From Maratus speciosus (Eukaryota > Arthropoda > Arachnida > Araneae > Salticidae): a DNA stretch of 64,000 bases. Of the stretch, positions 11,688 through 21,798 are shown piece after piece. The DNA lies in contig OZ010800.1 of NCBI GenBank assembly GCA_963932465.1, positions 34,102,852 to 34,166,851 of the forward strand. The letters run 5' to 3'. The translations under genes and the position numbers were made by a program. The notes beneath the pieces are model-generated. The model saw only the letters and a program-made list of their open reading frames with translations, did no database searches and was not told where the DNA came from. Each line of letters starts with the position of its first letter. Position 1 is the stretch's first letter.

Positions 11688-12949
11688 TCTCTCTATTCTA
11701 TAAAAAAGTAACTACCGCTGTCACCGCCGCCGCCGCCGCCGCCGCCGCCGGTTTTGAATTTTTTGTGACCGGAGGTCTTTCTTCGTTAATATTAAGAAAA
11801 ATAATGCATACAAAAATATGAAAATTGGTAGTATTATACAGAAATGTTTGATAAACACGCTCATGCAGACAGTTTTCAAATCGAAGAAATATTTTAAGAG
11901 ATATTTAATGCTAAAGTTGGACAAAATCATTCCACTAAAAAAGTTTTATAGGAGCAAAAGCTATACATCGGAATTTAATAATTTTTAGATCATTTTATAC
12001 GTTATAATTTCCCGGTGTGCAGAATTAATTTACTTTTTTAATTTGACTCATTTTTCGAGGTTTCATTTCTATTTTAAATTCAAATTTTCGGCATTTCGAG
12101 AGATATTTTTTACTTATTTCAGAAAATTGTACTAATTTAACCTGTTGCCAACTGTATAAACAACGGAAACAATAACGTTTGCTTCAAATTAAAAATTTAT
12201 TTACACGTGACTATTACAAACAAAAAAAAACATTCAAATTAGAACTAAATAATTACGTATAAAAAGCAGGAACATAAGGAAAATTACTTCATCTATAATT
12301 ACACGTGAATTTTAACAGAAAAAGGATCTTGTAAAATAATAAATTCATTAACATGCGTTAGAAGTCTTAAATAGGAGAAATTACATCACATTTACGTCAT
12401 ATTACACTTATTACGTAAAATGAACAAAAATTAATATTGAAAAACAGTTTAAATTTAAAAATAACGCGAGACATTTACTTGATATTTTGAGATGAACTTT
12501 TCAACTTTTTTTTTTTTTTGGACAGCGCAAATAATATTTCATTTCTAATAAAAGTATTTTCACGTGAATATTAAAAAGGGAAAGAAAAGTTTGGTGAAAA
12601 TTACGTCAGATTAAAAACGATATATTTAAAATGTCTTATTTAAAAGGACTTTCTTTTCGCTTTGTTAAAAAATACCGGGAGACAAAGACTCTGTTTACTT
12701 AATTCATTTTATATTAGATGATTTTGAAATGCCATTGTATCTTTTGACAGCAGCTGATTTTTCCGTAAAATTCCCCAATCAAAGAGAAATGAATAGAAAC
12801 CCGTTTATAGGGAGATCGCCTTTGTTTTTTTAATTATAATTCAATCTTCCAAAATCTTTTTAAAGCCGATCAAATTAGCGTGTTTTTAGAGACTGCAGTG
12901 TCTGAACAGGGGTTGGCGAGCGTAGCTCGTAAGGGGCCGAGCCCCCTAG
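11688..12949 (+). mobile_element. Non-autonomous Helitron-like element, copy A
   Basis: Starts TCTCTCTATTC and ends with GGGGCCGAGCCCC then CTAG and a T, the hairpin-plus-CTRR end expected of Helitrons. No Rep/helicase coding is visible. A diverged inverted copy at 26138-27411 shares both ends and much of the body, which supports the boundaries. The base before the 5' TC is T, not the canonical A, so that end could be off by a few bases. Confidence 0.65.
11719..11751. repeat. (CCG)n trinucleotide expansion
   Basis: About ten CCG/GCC triplets occur in otherwise AT-rich DNA. The equivalent place in copy B (near 27378, minus strand) has only ACCGCCACTG, so this is an expansion private to copy A. 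The minus-strand ORF through it encodes an Arg run and is spurious. Confidence 0.9.
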
Positions 12950-14239
12950 TGCATTAAAAATATAAAAACAGTTTTAAATTAAAATGTATTTAAGTTCAGG
13001 GTAATTATTACAATCTGAAGTATAAATAGGCACCAAAATTTTTATTCTAGATGCAATATTTATTTTGTAAACCTGCGCGTAAGATCGTATGCCAATTTAC
13101 TGCTTTTTTTGCCAATTTTCTGCCAATTTTCTGCAAATTTTATGCCAATTTTATGCAACTTTCTTCAGTTTCGAGCCCCTGTAAATATTAATTCTGCATA
13201 TTTCAATTTTTTAAATACATGAAATGAAAGAACATATTTATATCTTTCATCCCAATAAAAATTGTGTTTTTAAATCATATACATTTTAAGACATTAAATG
13301 TTGCAAATGTGTTTTTTTTTTAATTTTTTCCAATTTTAAGAGTCTTGAGACTCCTTAAATTAGTCTGTTTTTAATAATTTGACATTTATTGCTTTTATAC
13401 TACTACTGGACATTACATTACACAGATGTATCATTGAAAGTTGTTAATTAGGTTTAGAGTACGCCGCCCATTTCATTATGTATATCCAAACTATCAGTAT
13501 CTTTATGAGTTAATATCTCGGCTAATTACTGACATTTTTTTTATTATTATCAACAACGCTTTTATACTTCTGCTGCGATAGGTACCTCTAGCGCTGCTCA
13601 ACACTTTTGCTGAATGCCCGTAAATAGAAATCTGTGTGTAACAGAAAAAGCGATTTTCTCAAAAACTATGTGACATTGGGTAATCGCTATAAATTTTCTT
13701 CAAGGTTTAAATTAGCATCTACTACCTCTAATTTTTTCATAATTTTTGTTTCAATAGATTCGGAATTAGATTGGGGGGGATCTATTTTTGCGCTACATTT
13801 TCGACAATATCTTTGAAAATATAATACCTAAAATTAAAAGAAATGTATTTTGTGTTCAGCGTTACGAAAGATTTCACACGATACCCCACATGATATAAAA
13901 AGAAAAGAGTTTTTTTCAAGTAGCATAATTAGCCCCTATACATTTTTACTAAATATATTTATGAATTTTTAATGATCTGAAAATATGTGGGTCAATAGTC
14001 TTTATTATTTCCCCGAATTTGAACTTTCCACGTTTCATAGTTTTCGAGTAAAATGCCCGTGACAGACAGACACAGGAGTGAACTTATAATGGTTCCGTTT
14101 TTACTTTTTAAGTAGGGAACCCTAAAAACAAAAAATTGATTTTTGAAGATTTTAAATGATATGTGTCCTCTTAATATTACCGAGGGTAATTCTGAAACTG
14201 AGTGATGAGCAGCCTTAAGTTAATGATTTAAAAGGATCA

Positions 14240-14390
14240 TTGATGGTGTCTCCGCGGTTGGGCTGGTGTGGCACAGTGATTATTGAACCTCTACGAGCGG
14301 GAATATCTGTTCCTTGTAGGGTCACCCAGGACGGGCAGGTTCAAGACCAGACAAACAGAGGCACACTGGACCGTGAGATTAAAGGAGGGC
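14240..14390 (+). mobile_element. tRNA-like SINE (candidate)
   Basis: A pol III A-box-like TGGCACAGTGA at 14269-14279 and a B-box-like GGTTCAAGACC at 14338-14348 lie in a locally GC-rich segment. The spacing of about 58 bases is long but within what tRNA-derived SINEs show. The segment sits immediately after the right TTAA of element X and ends at a 15-base G run. A 70-codon ORF here has no family resemblance. Confidence 0.5.
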
Positions 14391-14405
14391 GGGGGGGGGG
14401 GGGGG
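14391..14405. repeat. G15 homopolymer
   Basis: Uninterrupted G run, one of six G/C runs of 12-17 bases in this AT-rich window. Confidence 0.95.
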
Positions 14406-14939
14406 TTGCGATGGGCTTTCAACGTATAAACTTCTTTACTGAAAAGAACTAAAGAGCATAATTTTGGGCTGATTCAAAGAAAAAAATCCTTTACAAACGA
14501 AGAAGGAATATGTCTTTTGGATGCTGGAACGTTCAGGAAATAAATAATAAAATCAATTTCTAATAATATGAGATTGGCAGCGAAAAGTGACGTAGCACTA
14601 TGCTTAAGGGCAAAAAGGTGGGAAAGGGAAAATGAACCAGGTAAATATCTCTGTTTTTGGAGTGTAAAAGAAAACAAACAAACATGCTACAGCAGACGTT
14701 CTAGTCATGATTAGAAAGAAGCAGCGAAATAAGGTAACAAATTACAATTTACACAGTGAAGGGATTTTGTCGGTTTGCACGCCAATTTTTGGACGAGAAA
14801 TCTGCAGTTTAGTAACTTATGTGCAATAAAAGATGGCAGTTATGGAGAAAAATGCATATTTTAATGCAGTATAGGATATCATTCATAATTCCCCAAACAG
14901 AAAAGAGACCTTAAAGCAAGAATAAGAAAAAGAGTGGGT

Positions 14940-17130
14940 CATGATGTTATTAGAAGATCTGGGTGAAAATTCGTAATGTCAACGGGAAATATTTAATTGA
15001 AATCTATGAGCTACCAGGCAGTAAATTACAGAATACTTTTCCAATGCATGGAAAGCCATCGTTAGACATGGCAACAACAACGAAAAAAACCCAAAATCGA
15101 TTATTGATCTGATTGTAACTGGTCAAACTGCTTTAACGAAACTTCAGGTAGCTAGAGTATGTAGAGGTAAAGGACATGAACCGGATCCTTATTGAAGTCA
15201 AAGCAAAATTTCGACGGAACTAGTTTAGGAGTAAAGCAAAATTATCTAGTGAAAAATCGCAATTGAAATACTGTGACCAGCTTAAAGTGGGATTACTGCG
15301 AGGTGAGAGAATTAGACGAATGTATGAGAAACATATTAGCGATTGGCTGTATGTAGATTTTAAAGGTGCAGTAGACCATCAATTAACAATCTTAAACAAA
15401 ATATTAGCGCTATTGCTCTGAGGATATTGGTACAAGGGGTACAAGTGAAGTAAGAACTGGTTGAATGAAGAAGTTCTTAAAGGAATTCAAGAAAAGAATG
15501 AAGCAATTTTAGCAGTTGAATACAAAAAACGACGTTTGTTTAGAGACATACACAGGTAAAAACAAAAGAGATAATAAACAAAATTAGACGATGGAAAATA
15601 GAAGAATAGGAAAAAATATCTTCTAGCATAATTTGCCAACTGAAAATTAAAAAAAACCTCTGATGTCGGGAAGTATTTAATAGGAAGGGAAACTAATACA
15701 CATCATGAAACTTGAAATGATTAAGATTCATATTTGGATGTCATATCGATAGAGACTTCTCAAGCAGAAAATATTAAATCCCTTTTTCTTTTATACCAAA
15801 ATGGCGGATCCAGTTTACAGGTGCAGAGGTCGATAAAACTCTCACTGGGGAAAAATTATTGATTGCCTACACCTAGTGGAGTAAACCTTTATCTGCTTAA
15901 ATAGGGTGGTAAAAGCATTGCAAGTATATTATCAAAGTTACACAACATGATCTTAGCAGGAGATTCAGTACAATAAGGAGTTGAGGAAGGACACTAAATA
16001 CCAATTTTTTTGAAAAGGGATAAAACATTCTGCATCAACTACGGAGGAATATGAGTTACAAATTCAGTTATAAAAATATACGGGAGAATTTTAAGACAAA
16101 GACTGAAAAACGAAAGTAAAATAATTAAATTTTCTTCGGCAGAAAGATCTTGTATGAACTGCATTTTTGCATTAAAATAAGTTCTGGAAAAACAGAATTG
16201 GAAGGAAATAACAACAGAACTTATATTTGTTAATGTTGAAAAAGCTTATAACAGATCTATACCCATACCAACAAGTTTACTTTGAAAAGTACATAAAATA
16301 GCAAATATAAATGGAAAGCTGATCAAGATTATTAATGCATTCTACAGAAAAAGCTGTAGCGTTAAAGTTGGAAGTAAGTTATCTGAACCATTCATCATTA
16401 ATAAAGGCCTTATGCAAGGTTTTTGTCTCTCGTCAGCTTTATTAAAAGATATATATTGTTATCTGCCCCAGAGAATAAACGGGGAAAAGAGACAAAACGG
16501 TCTTAAAACTGAATGATGGTAAAAATATCCCTCATTGATTATTCGAGAATGATCAAGTCGTCATAGCAGAAGATAAAGTTGACGCATATGTACATTTTTT
16601 CAGAAATTAACGACACTCATGTTGAATTAGGATTAAAGATAAACATGAGTTAAAACTACGCAGTCAATAAGTTTAATAGTTTTTATTTTATTGGACAATA
16701 TAAATATAAAAAATTTTGAGTAATGCAAATTACTTGGACCTATAATTCATCTTCACGATTGGATGAAGAGAAAAAATTGGAGAAGGCAGAAAAATAATTG
16801 CTATGTTGAATCCTGTTCTGTGGAGTAGTAATATGCTTCCTAAAACTGAACGACTAATTTTTAGAGCAATAGTGCAAAGCATCGTGCTGTATGTTTCGGA
16901 GACATAGACCCTAATTCTGTCCAAAAAACGAAACTCCTCTCTACCGAAATATATTTCTAGCGAAGAGCAGCAAGAACATCTACGCTGGAAAAAGCCAAAA
17001 ATTTAAAAATATGCGAAATAATAGAGGTCAATCAAGATGCTGTGCGGAACATAATAACCTTAGATGGTATGGGCATGATTGCAGAAAGAAAAAGTATCGT
17101 CTTCGAAAATTCCTTGTACACTCACTGTCA
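14940..17130 (+). pseudogene. Decayed non-LTR retrotransposon (LINE): endonuclease and reverse transcriptase
   Basis: Translation in shifting frames shows the usual order. Near 14977-15110 is an AP-endonuclease-like stretch (NGKYLIEIYELPGSK, then SIIDLIVTGQTAL). Reverse transcriptase follows at about 16030-16560: NYGGI, TNSVIKIYGRILRQRL, KLIKIINAFYRKSC and INKGLMQGFCLSSALL. The catalytic FADD box has decayed to F-E-N-D at 16542-16553. A C-terminal LRWYGHDCRKKKYRL, as in many arthropod LINEs, lies at about 17060-17105. Frame jumps and stops are frequent (for example VLEKQNWK is preceded by a stop), so this is an old dead copy. The clade is not certain. The 5' end is unclear because 14460-14940 has only weak similarity. 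Confidence 0.8.
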
Positions 17131-17364
17131 AAAATTTCTGTAAAAACACAGGAAAAAGCGAGACACTATGTAAATTTACACCAGTTCTCGGTTAAATGCA
17201 TTCGATTGAATTTCTCGGTCATCATTTTACAGACATTTCTCTTAGAGTAAAGTGTCTTAGTCTTTTAGAGTCTCCGGGATTTATGCCGCACATTTTTTTG
17301 AATCTGTGCATAAATTTACATGGTGGACATAAAATAAAAAAAAATCACACTGTGCTATTTAATG

Positions 17365-17572
17365 TTAACCTTCCGTCTACCAGACGGGTCCATTGGACCC
17401 GACATGTACATTCAAAATATTTATTCAAACCAGAAATTTCTTCAAAACAAACTAAATGTATAAATACGACAATAATAAGTTAAATAAACAAATTAAATAG
17501 TTTTAAGTAAAAATTCTGGTGTAGAATGTTTTTATAAAACTTGAGTAAAATTTCCGGTAGTTCTAGGGTTAA
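17365..17572. mobile_element. 208-bp TTAA-flanked MITE
   Basis: TTAA|CCTTCCGTCTACCAG at the left, and TTCCGGTAGTTCTAGGG|TTAA at the right, whose reverse complement is CCCTAGAACTACCGGAA. The inverted ends match imperfectly (about 14 of 20). A subterminal palindrome CGGGTCCATTGGACCCG lies 20 bases in. Classified as piggyBac-type from target site and size only. Confidence 0.55.
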
Positions 17573-17772
17573 ATATACAACGCGTATACTGTGACAAAAA
17601 AATTTAAAACAAATAATTAATATTTTTCAACAATTTTTTTCTAAAACATTACACTGCGGCGCCTCACACGTACATTCAGGCAGGGACGCCGCACTTGGGT
17701 GGTAGTTATGCCGCGCTAGTAATAAGAACAGAATGAAATTATAAATAAAAATATTAAAAAAATATTCATATC

Positions 17773-18547
17773 TGGACTATAATTAACGATGTAATAACAA
17801 AATGAAACTAAATGAGTACAATGAAATTTATTAGTAGATTCAAATTAATAATTGTTTGCCTACTTTCACTATTAAAATTATCGAAATGAAATTTTAATTG
17901 TTATTTCAGCAACAACATAACATCAATGTATTAAACAGGGAAAAGAAAAAAAAAGTAAAATTGTGTTTACATAATTTATTTTTTAACCCTTTCCGCATCA
18001 GTGGCTTTTACACAAATTTTATTCGGTAGACGCCACTTTTTTAAAAGAAGTTAACTTTACTTAATGCTACTTTTCTTTTGTATGTTGTTGTTCTTCTTTT
18101 TTTGAAACAAATTTTGTATGCTCTTTATGAAGATGCTTATATGTACCTATGGTCCCGAATGGTTAAGAGACCTGTTTTTTCGGCTACAATCCACAGAAAA
18201 AGTGTAAAAAAGTGCAGTCTTTATGTAAGTACATTTGACACATGATGCAACGAAGCCAATTACACTTCCTCATTTTTGGAGTAGTTTTCTAAGCATTCCT
18301 TGCAAAGAACGTCTGCGTTACGCGTAGTCCAATTTTTCATTATTATCATCTTGACTTGCATCTTTCTTGCCCTTCTTACTTTTTATTTTTCCCTTTTTCT
18401 CCTTTGGTTTTAGTAAACTTGATAGCATGGACTATAATTAACGATGTAATAACAAAATGAAACTAAATGAGTTCAATGAAATGTATTAGTAGATTCAAAT
18501 TAATAATTGTTTGCCTACTTTCACTATTAAAATTATCGAAATGAAAT
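17773..18547. repeat. Pair of ~120-bp near-identical direct repeats flanking 535 bp
   Basis: TGGACTATAATTAACGATGT through ATTATCGAAATGAAAT occurs at 17773-17892 and again at 18428-18547 with only a few substitutions. The enclosed segment carries a TTAACCCTTTCCGC start at 17983 and, on the minus strand, a zinc-finger remnant. The repeats could be short LTR-like ends or a duplication made during repair of an insertion; I cannot tell which. Confidence 0.8.
18177..18335 (-). pseudogene. C-terminal zinc-finger remnant of a pogo/Tigger-like transposase
   Basis: Reading the minus strand, DVLCKECLENYSKNEE is followed after a frameshift by WLRCIMCQMYLHKDC and then FFCGL and a stop. This is a PHD-like CxxC...WxxCxxC...HxxC...C arrangement, as found at the C-terminus of many pogo-class arthropod transposases (compare 54038-54436). 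A lysine-rich tract precedes it. The catalytic part is not seen. It lies between the 120-bp direct repeats. Confidence 0.5.
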
Positions 18548-19640
18548 GAACATGGTTAATCTGTTCAAAAAGAAATGGAAAAGTTAATAACACTTAATCA
18601 TCCCGTACAAAAGAATCTACAGTATGTATACCGGAATTGCAGTGCGGCATGTATCCCATTTTGCATGGTGCAGACGTCGGGCATCACAGTTACGTGCCAT
18701 CGCTAAGGAAAATGGCTTAACCATACACACAGTACTCTATACAAACGCTATACTTAGTTTTGACTTCGAAATCATGCATGCATTTAGTAATTAGTGTAAG
18801 AAAATTATTTAAACATAACGTGTTTGAATGTTTGCACAGTGAAATCATGCACTTACTTCAAAATATTGATTGTACTTCTACAAGTAAACATCGAAATGGG
18901 ATTCACACTATACACTGGTTAAAATAATCTCATTGCGCACCTATACTATGCATTTGACGACCATCTATCGATAATTACAAGAAACACAAGGGGTGCGGTA
19001 TAAATCCCGGATACAGCGACACTTCCGGAGTTACCCTATCTGATATCTAATTCCCTGTAGGGATTTCTATGTCTTGATTTAAAGATATTTTTACCTTTGT
19101 TAAAACTTGTAATTCAAAATACACACTTTTAAAATTCTTTTGCAATTTCATTAGAAATATTAACGAAGAATGTTTTGTTTATTATTTTTTTTTTTAACTT
19201 AGAATAATTTAGAAAAGGAAAAATCATATCTTCGGAGTTAGTGGGAATTTTTATCGGCAATTACTTTGCAGTTGCTCCCTTCACCATATGCCAGAAGCTT
19301 GATAATAATAATTCGATAAGTCAACAAAAAATAACGCTCCTTTATTGTGTTTTGGGGCTAAAGCGTGACATTATATCAAACGAGGGAAAATTCAAGTTGG
19401 TAGTTTTTATTACTACAAAGTCATCAATGCTTTCATTAGTATAAAATTTTTAATACATGGATTTTGACAACATTGATGACCTTGAAAAGTACTCAGACGA
19501 TACTGATTTTGATTATTGATATTTTGAGGACATTTAATTAGTTTGAGATATTTAATATGAATTAAAGAAAATTATTTCAACGCAAAATAAATGCGGCAAA
19601 GCTGTTCTTAATAATAGCGTATAATTTTGAATTCATAAAA
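18548..19640. other. Stretch without recognisable genes
   Basis: Mixed AT-rich sequence. A short frame at 19459-19515 begins MDFDNIDDLEKYSDD and then stops; its acidic character recalls transposase N-termini, but nothing follows it in frame. The segment around 18600-18720 is locally GC-richer, without an identifiable motif. Confidence 0.45.
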
Positions 19641-19644
19641 CCTA

Positions 19645-20260
19645 TCATACCTTTGTAACTAATGATCGCATCAACTTGGTATCATTGCATTCAGAATTTA
19701 AAAGGTACATAATAAACGACACCTCACTTGATATACTTAAAAGTAGTTGAATTCTCTTCACCCCTTTAGATAAAATGCCCCCCATTCGCACCCCAAATCT
19801 CAGTAAAAGAACTGTATTTTTATGGACACATCAGATATTCATTTCTTATGCCAAAAAAAAAAAAATTCTTCCCAAATTTCTTGAATGGCCATGATTTATT
19901 GCTGTAAAAACCTATGTTAGTTCATTAAAATATCATTTTCCACTTTTTATGAATATAATCTGCTGTAACTTTGTAACAAATGATCTTATGGAACTGCAGA
20001 GGATGTCACTCGATTCCGAATTAAAAAATACGAAATAAACGATACACTATTTGACAAGAGTAAAAAATATTGCGTTTTCACCCTTCCGTGAGATAAAAAA
20101 AACTTTTGCACCCTTCCCCCCTTAAACAATGGTAAGATAACTTTGTAGTTTTTTTTTGGGGGGGGGGGGGGGCTTTATCTCTATTGCCAAAACAAAGTTT
20201 TTCCGAAATTTTGTTGAATGGGCATCAGTTTGTTTTTAAAAAACTCTCTATTTTACTCAA
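19645..20260. repeat. Two degenerate tandem units of about 318 bp
   Basis: CTTTGTAACTAATGATC near 19652 and CTTTGTAACAAATGATC near 19970 open units that share ATAAACGA, TTCACCC, ATGCCAAAAA / TTGCCAAAAC and TTGAATGG in the same order. The second unit contains a T-run followed by a G15 run at 20158-20172. Confidence 0.65.
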
Positions 20261-20382
20261 AATAATAACTGGAATGAAGATTTTACGGATGCTATTAAAT
20301 TTCAAGTAAACATATTCATATTCAGCAAACATGTTTTACAGAAAAACATGGAGAATTAGCAGCATTAACATTAGCATTAAAT

Positions 20383-21798
20383 TTAACACTTTGTTGCATA
20401 CTGTCCACTACAGTGAACAAAATTGCCAGTTTTTTCTTATCCAACCTATTTCATTCACAGTTCCTATTTAAAGCTTATGCTACTTTTTGACATTCATGCT
20501 TGCAGGGAAAAAATCGAGATGGCAAATAAGTCGATTAACTTACTTCTTGAGAGAGAATTAATGTGGGTGTCCCATCAGAATGCCTGTAAGTTGTTCAACA
20601 TGAACTAAAATGTTTCTAAACCAATAATAATATTATTTAAATGACACTTTGTTCATTAATTATTGTTTTAACTGTCTTGACCTAATAGACAATTGAAAAA
20701 CAAGCATAAAAATACTTTTTTGTTTATTTTATGGAAGGTTTTACATAATGTCCAATAGAGTGGACGCCGTGCACAGTATCAACATTATGACATTTTACTT
20801 TGTCAACTGAAGTGGGCGTCATGAGTGTGAACAGTGAAAATTTTAAAATATAATTTGACGTGTTTATGTCATTTTAATATTATGCAGGTATATTTTATAA
20901 AAAATTTCATCTATTTGACATTTTTAAAAGTTATAATTGCCTGACTTCATTTATTTACAATTTATTAGTTTAATTTAGTTTAATTAGTTTAGTTTTATCA
21001 ATTTATTAGTTTAAAAAAAAAATGCATATGTGTCCTGTGTGAGATAGATCTGTATGACAATATTGAAAAACAATAAAATAATAATAAAAAATTTTTAAAT
21101 TAATATCTATGAAACATTTTTTAAAAATATTGAAAAAAAATTAAATGAAAACTTATTTGAATTAAAGAAATTTTGTTGTATACAGAAGCTTGTTTCCAAA
21201 TTGCGACATACAATTCGGAAAATTTAAACTGGCTCTAACAAGTGGACTCATTCAGTCAGTGACGCGACAATCTGGTGAACCGCATTTGATTCCAGACTCT
21301 GAAAAATGTGATGTGCTGGAAGACAAACAACTAAGACAAATTGACACTAAAAGCAAATTCTGTACGCACGGACAACAGATATGACAAGGCGGAACACTTT
21401 CCCCTCAAACATCCCAAAGTGCACAGCGATGCAAGATGGAACTATGTAAAAGGAAGTCAACATATTCATGTGTAAAATGTAAAATTTACCTTTACAAAAA
21501 CTGATTGATTTTGCAAATTCCACCATCAATGAATGTTTTCTAAATTTTAACCGCAATTATTTTTAAAATATGATAATATTCTAGAAGAAAACTATCATAA
21601 ATCTGATTTTCCTAACAGCACCACATTTTAATCCTGTGTTCATAGTGTCCACTATAGTGGACAAGCTGTAACTCAAATAATAAAAAATTATTACTCATAA
21701 AATAATTTTTTTCTGATTCAGCATGATCCTTTTAGTAGGAAAATACTAAATTTAACATTGGGGATTTGCCAATTTTAGAGTATGCAACAAAGGGTTAA
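20383..21798 (+). mobile_element. Decayed piggyBac-type element, 1.4 kb, TTAA-flanked
   Basis: TTAA|CACTTTGTTGCATACT at the left and AGTATGCAACAAAGGG|TTAA at the right match as inverted repeats with one mismatch in 16. Subterminal palindromic motifs occur on both sides: GTCCACTACAGTGAAC at 20404 and GTCCACTATAGTGGAC at ~21647, with a related GTGGACGCC at 20760. Near the right end the plus strand encodes a piggyBac transposase C-terminus. This is the best-supported coding member of the TTAA set here, but it is internally deleted and frameshifted. Confidence 0.8.
21190..21512 (+). pseudogene. piggyBac transposase C-terminal fragment
   Basis: A 64-codon frame at 21190-21384 reads FGKFKLALTSGLIQ and ends just before a frameshift. 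In the next frame the sequence continues RYDKAEHFPLKHPKVHSRCK, then MELCKRKSTYSCVKCKIYL, and stops at 21510. The C..C and C..C pairs are the cysteine-rich finger that closes piggyBac-superfamily transposases and binds DNA; the usual final cysteine of KCxxxLC is replaced (YLY). The catalytic DDD core is absent from the element. It lies 286 bp inside the right TTAA, as expected of a C-terminus. Confidence 0.75.

Larger units (their letters stand above)
11297..13354. mobile_element. 2.06-kb insertion in element X with candidate short TIRs
   Basis: The ends are defined by comparison with the second copy of X near 38600, where ATTTATGTGATTAATTATAA runs straight on to TTAAATTAGTCTG. The insertion opens with GGTCTCGTGACTCTTCAAAA. 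It closes with TTTTAAGAGTCTTGAGACTCC, whose reverse complement begins GGAGTCTCAAGACTCTT. A Helitron-like element lies inside it (11688-12949). Superfamily unknown. Confidence 0.55.
9602..14218. mobile_element. TTAA-flanked element X, 4.6 kb, carrying nested insertions
   Basis: TTAA at 9602-9605 is followed by GGCTGCCCGTCACTCAGTT. At the other end AACTGAGTGATGAGCAGCC is followed by TTAA at 14215-14218. The inverted repeat continues inward imperfectly for about 15 more bases. TTAA duplication is the hallmark of piggyBac-superfamily integration, but no transposase is visible. Near the right end, GGTTCCGTTTTTAC, AAGTAGGGAACC and CAGACAGACACAGGAG are motifs common in arthropod repeats. A truncated second copy lies at 38015-39392 and lacks the 2.06-kb insertion at ~11297-13354. 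Without that insertion the element is about 2.6 kb. Confidence 0.65.

Noticed and set aside
11721..11930. Minus-strand ORF ending in an Arg run
   Set aside because: The Arg tract is the CCG microsatellite inside a Helitron copy.
13634..13816. 60-codon ORF in element X
   Set aside because: Not conserved as an open frame in copy 2 near 38900-39080.
17983..18165. TTAACCCTTTCCGC ... TTAA as a further ~180-bp MITE
   Set aside because: The right end (CGAATGG|TTAA) matches the left only weakly; not strong enough to list as an element.
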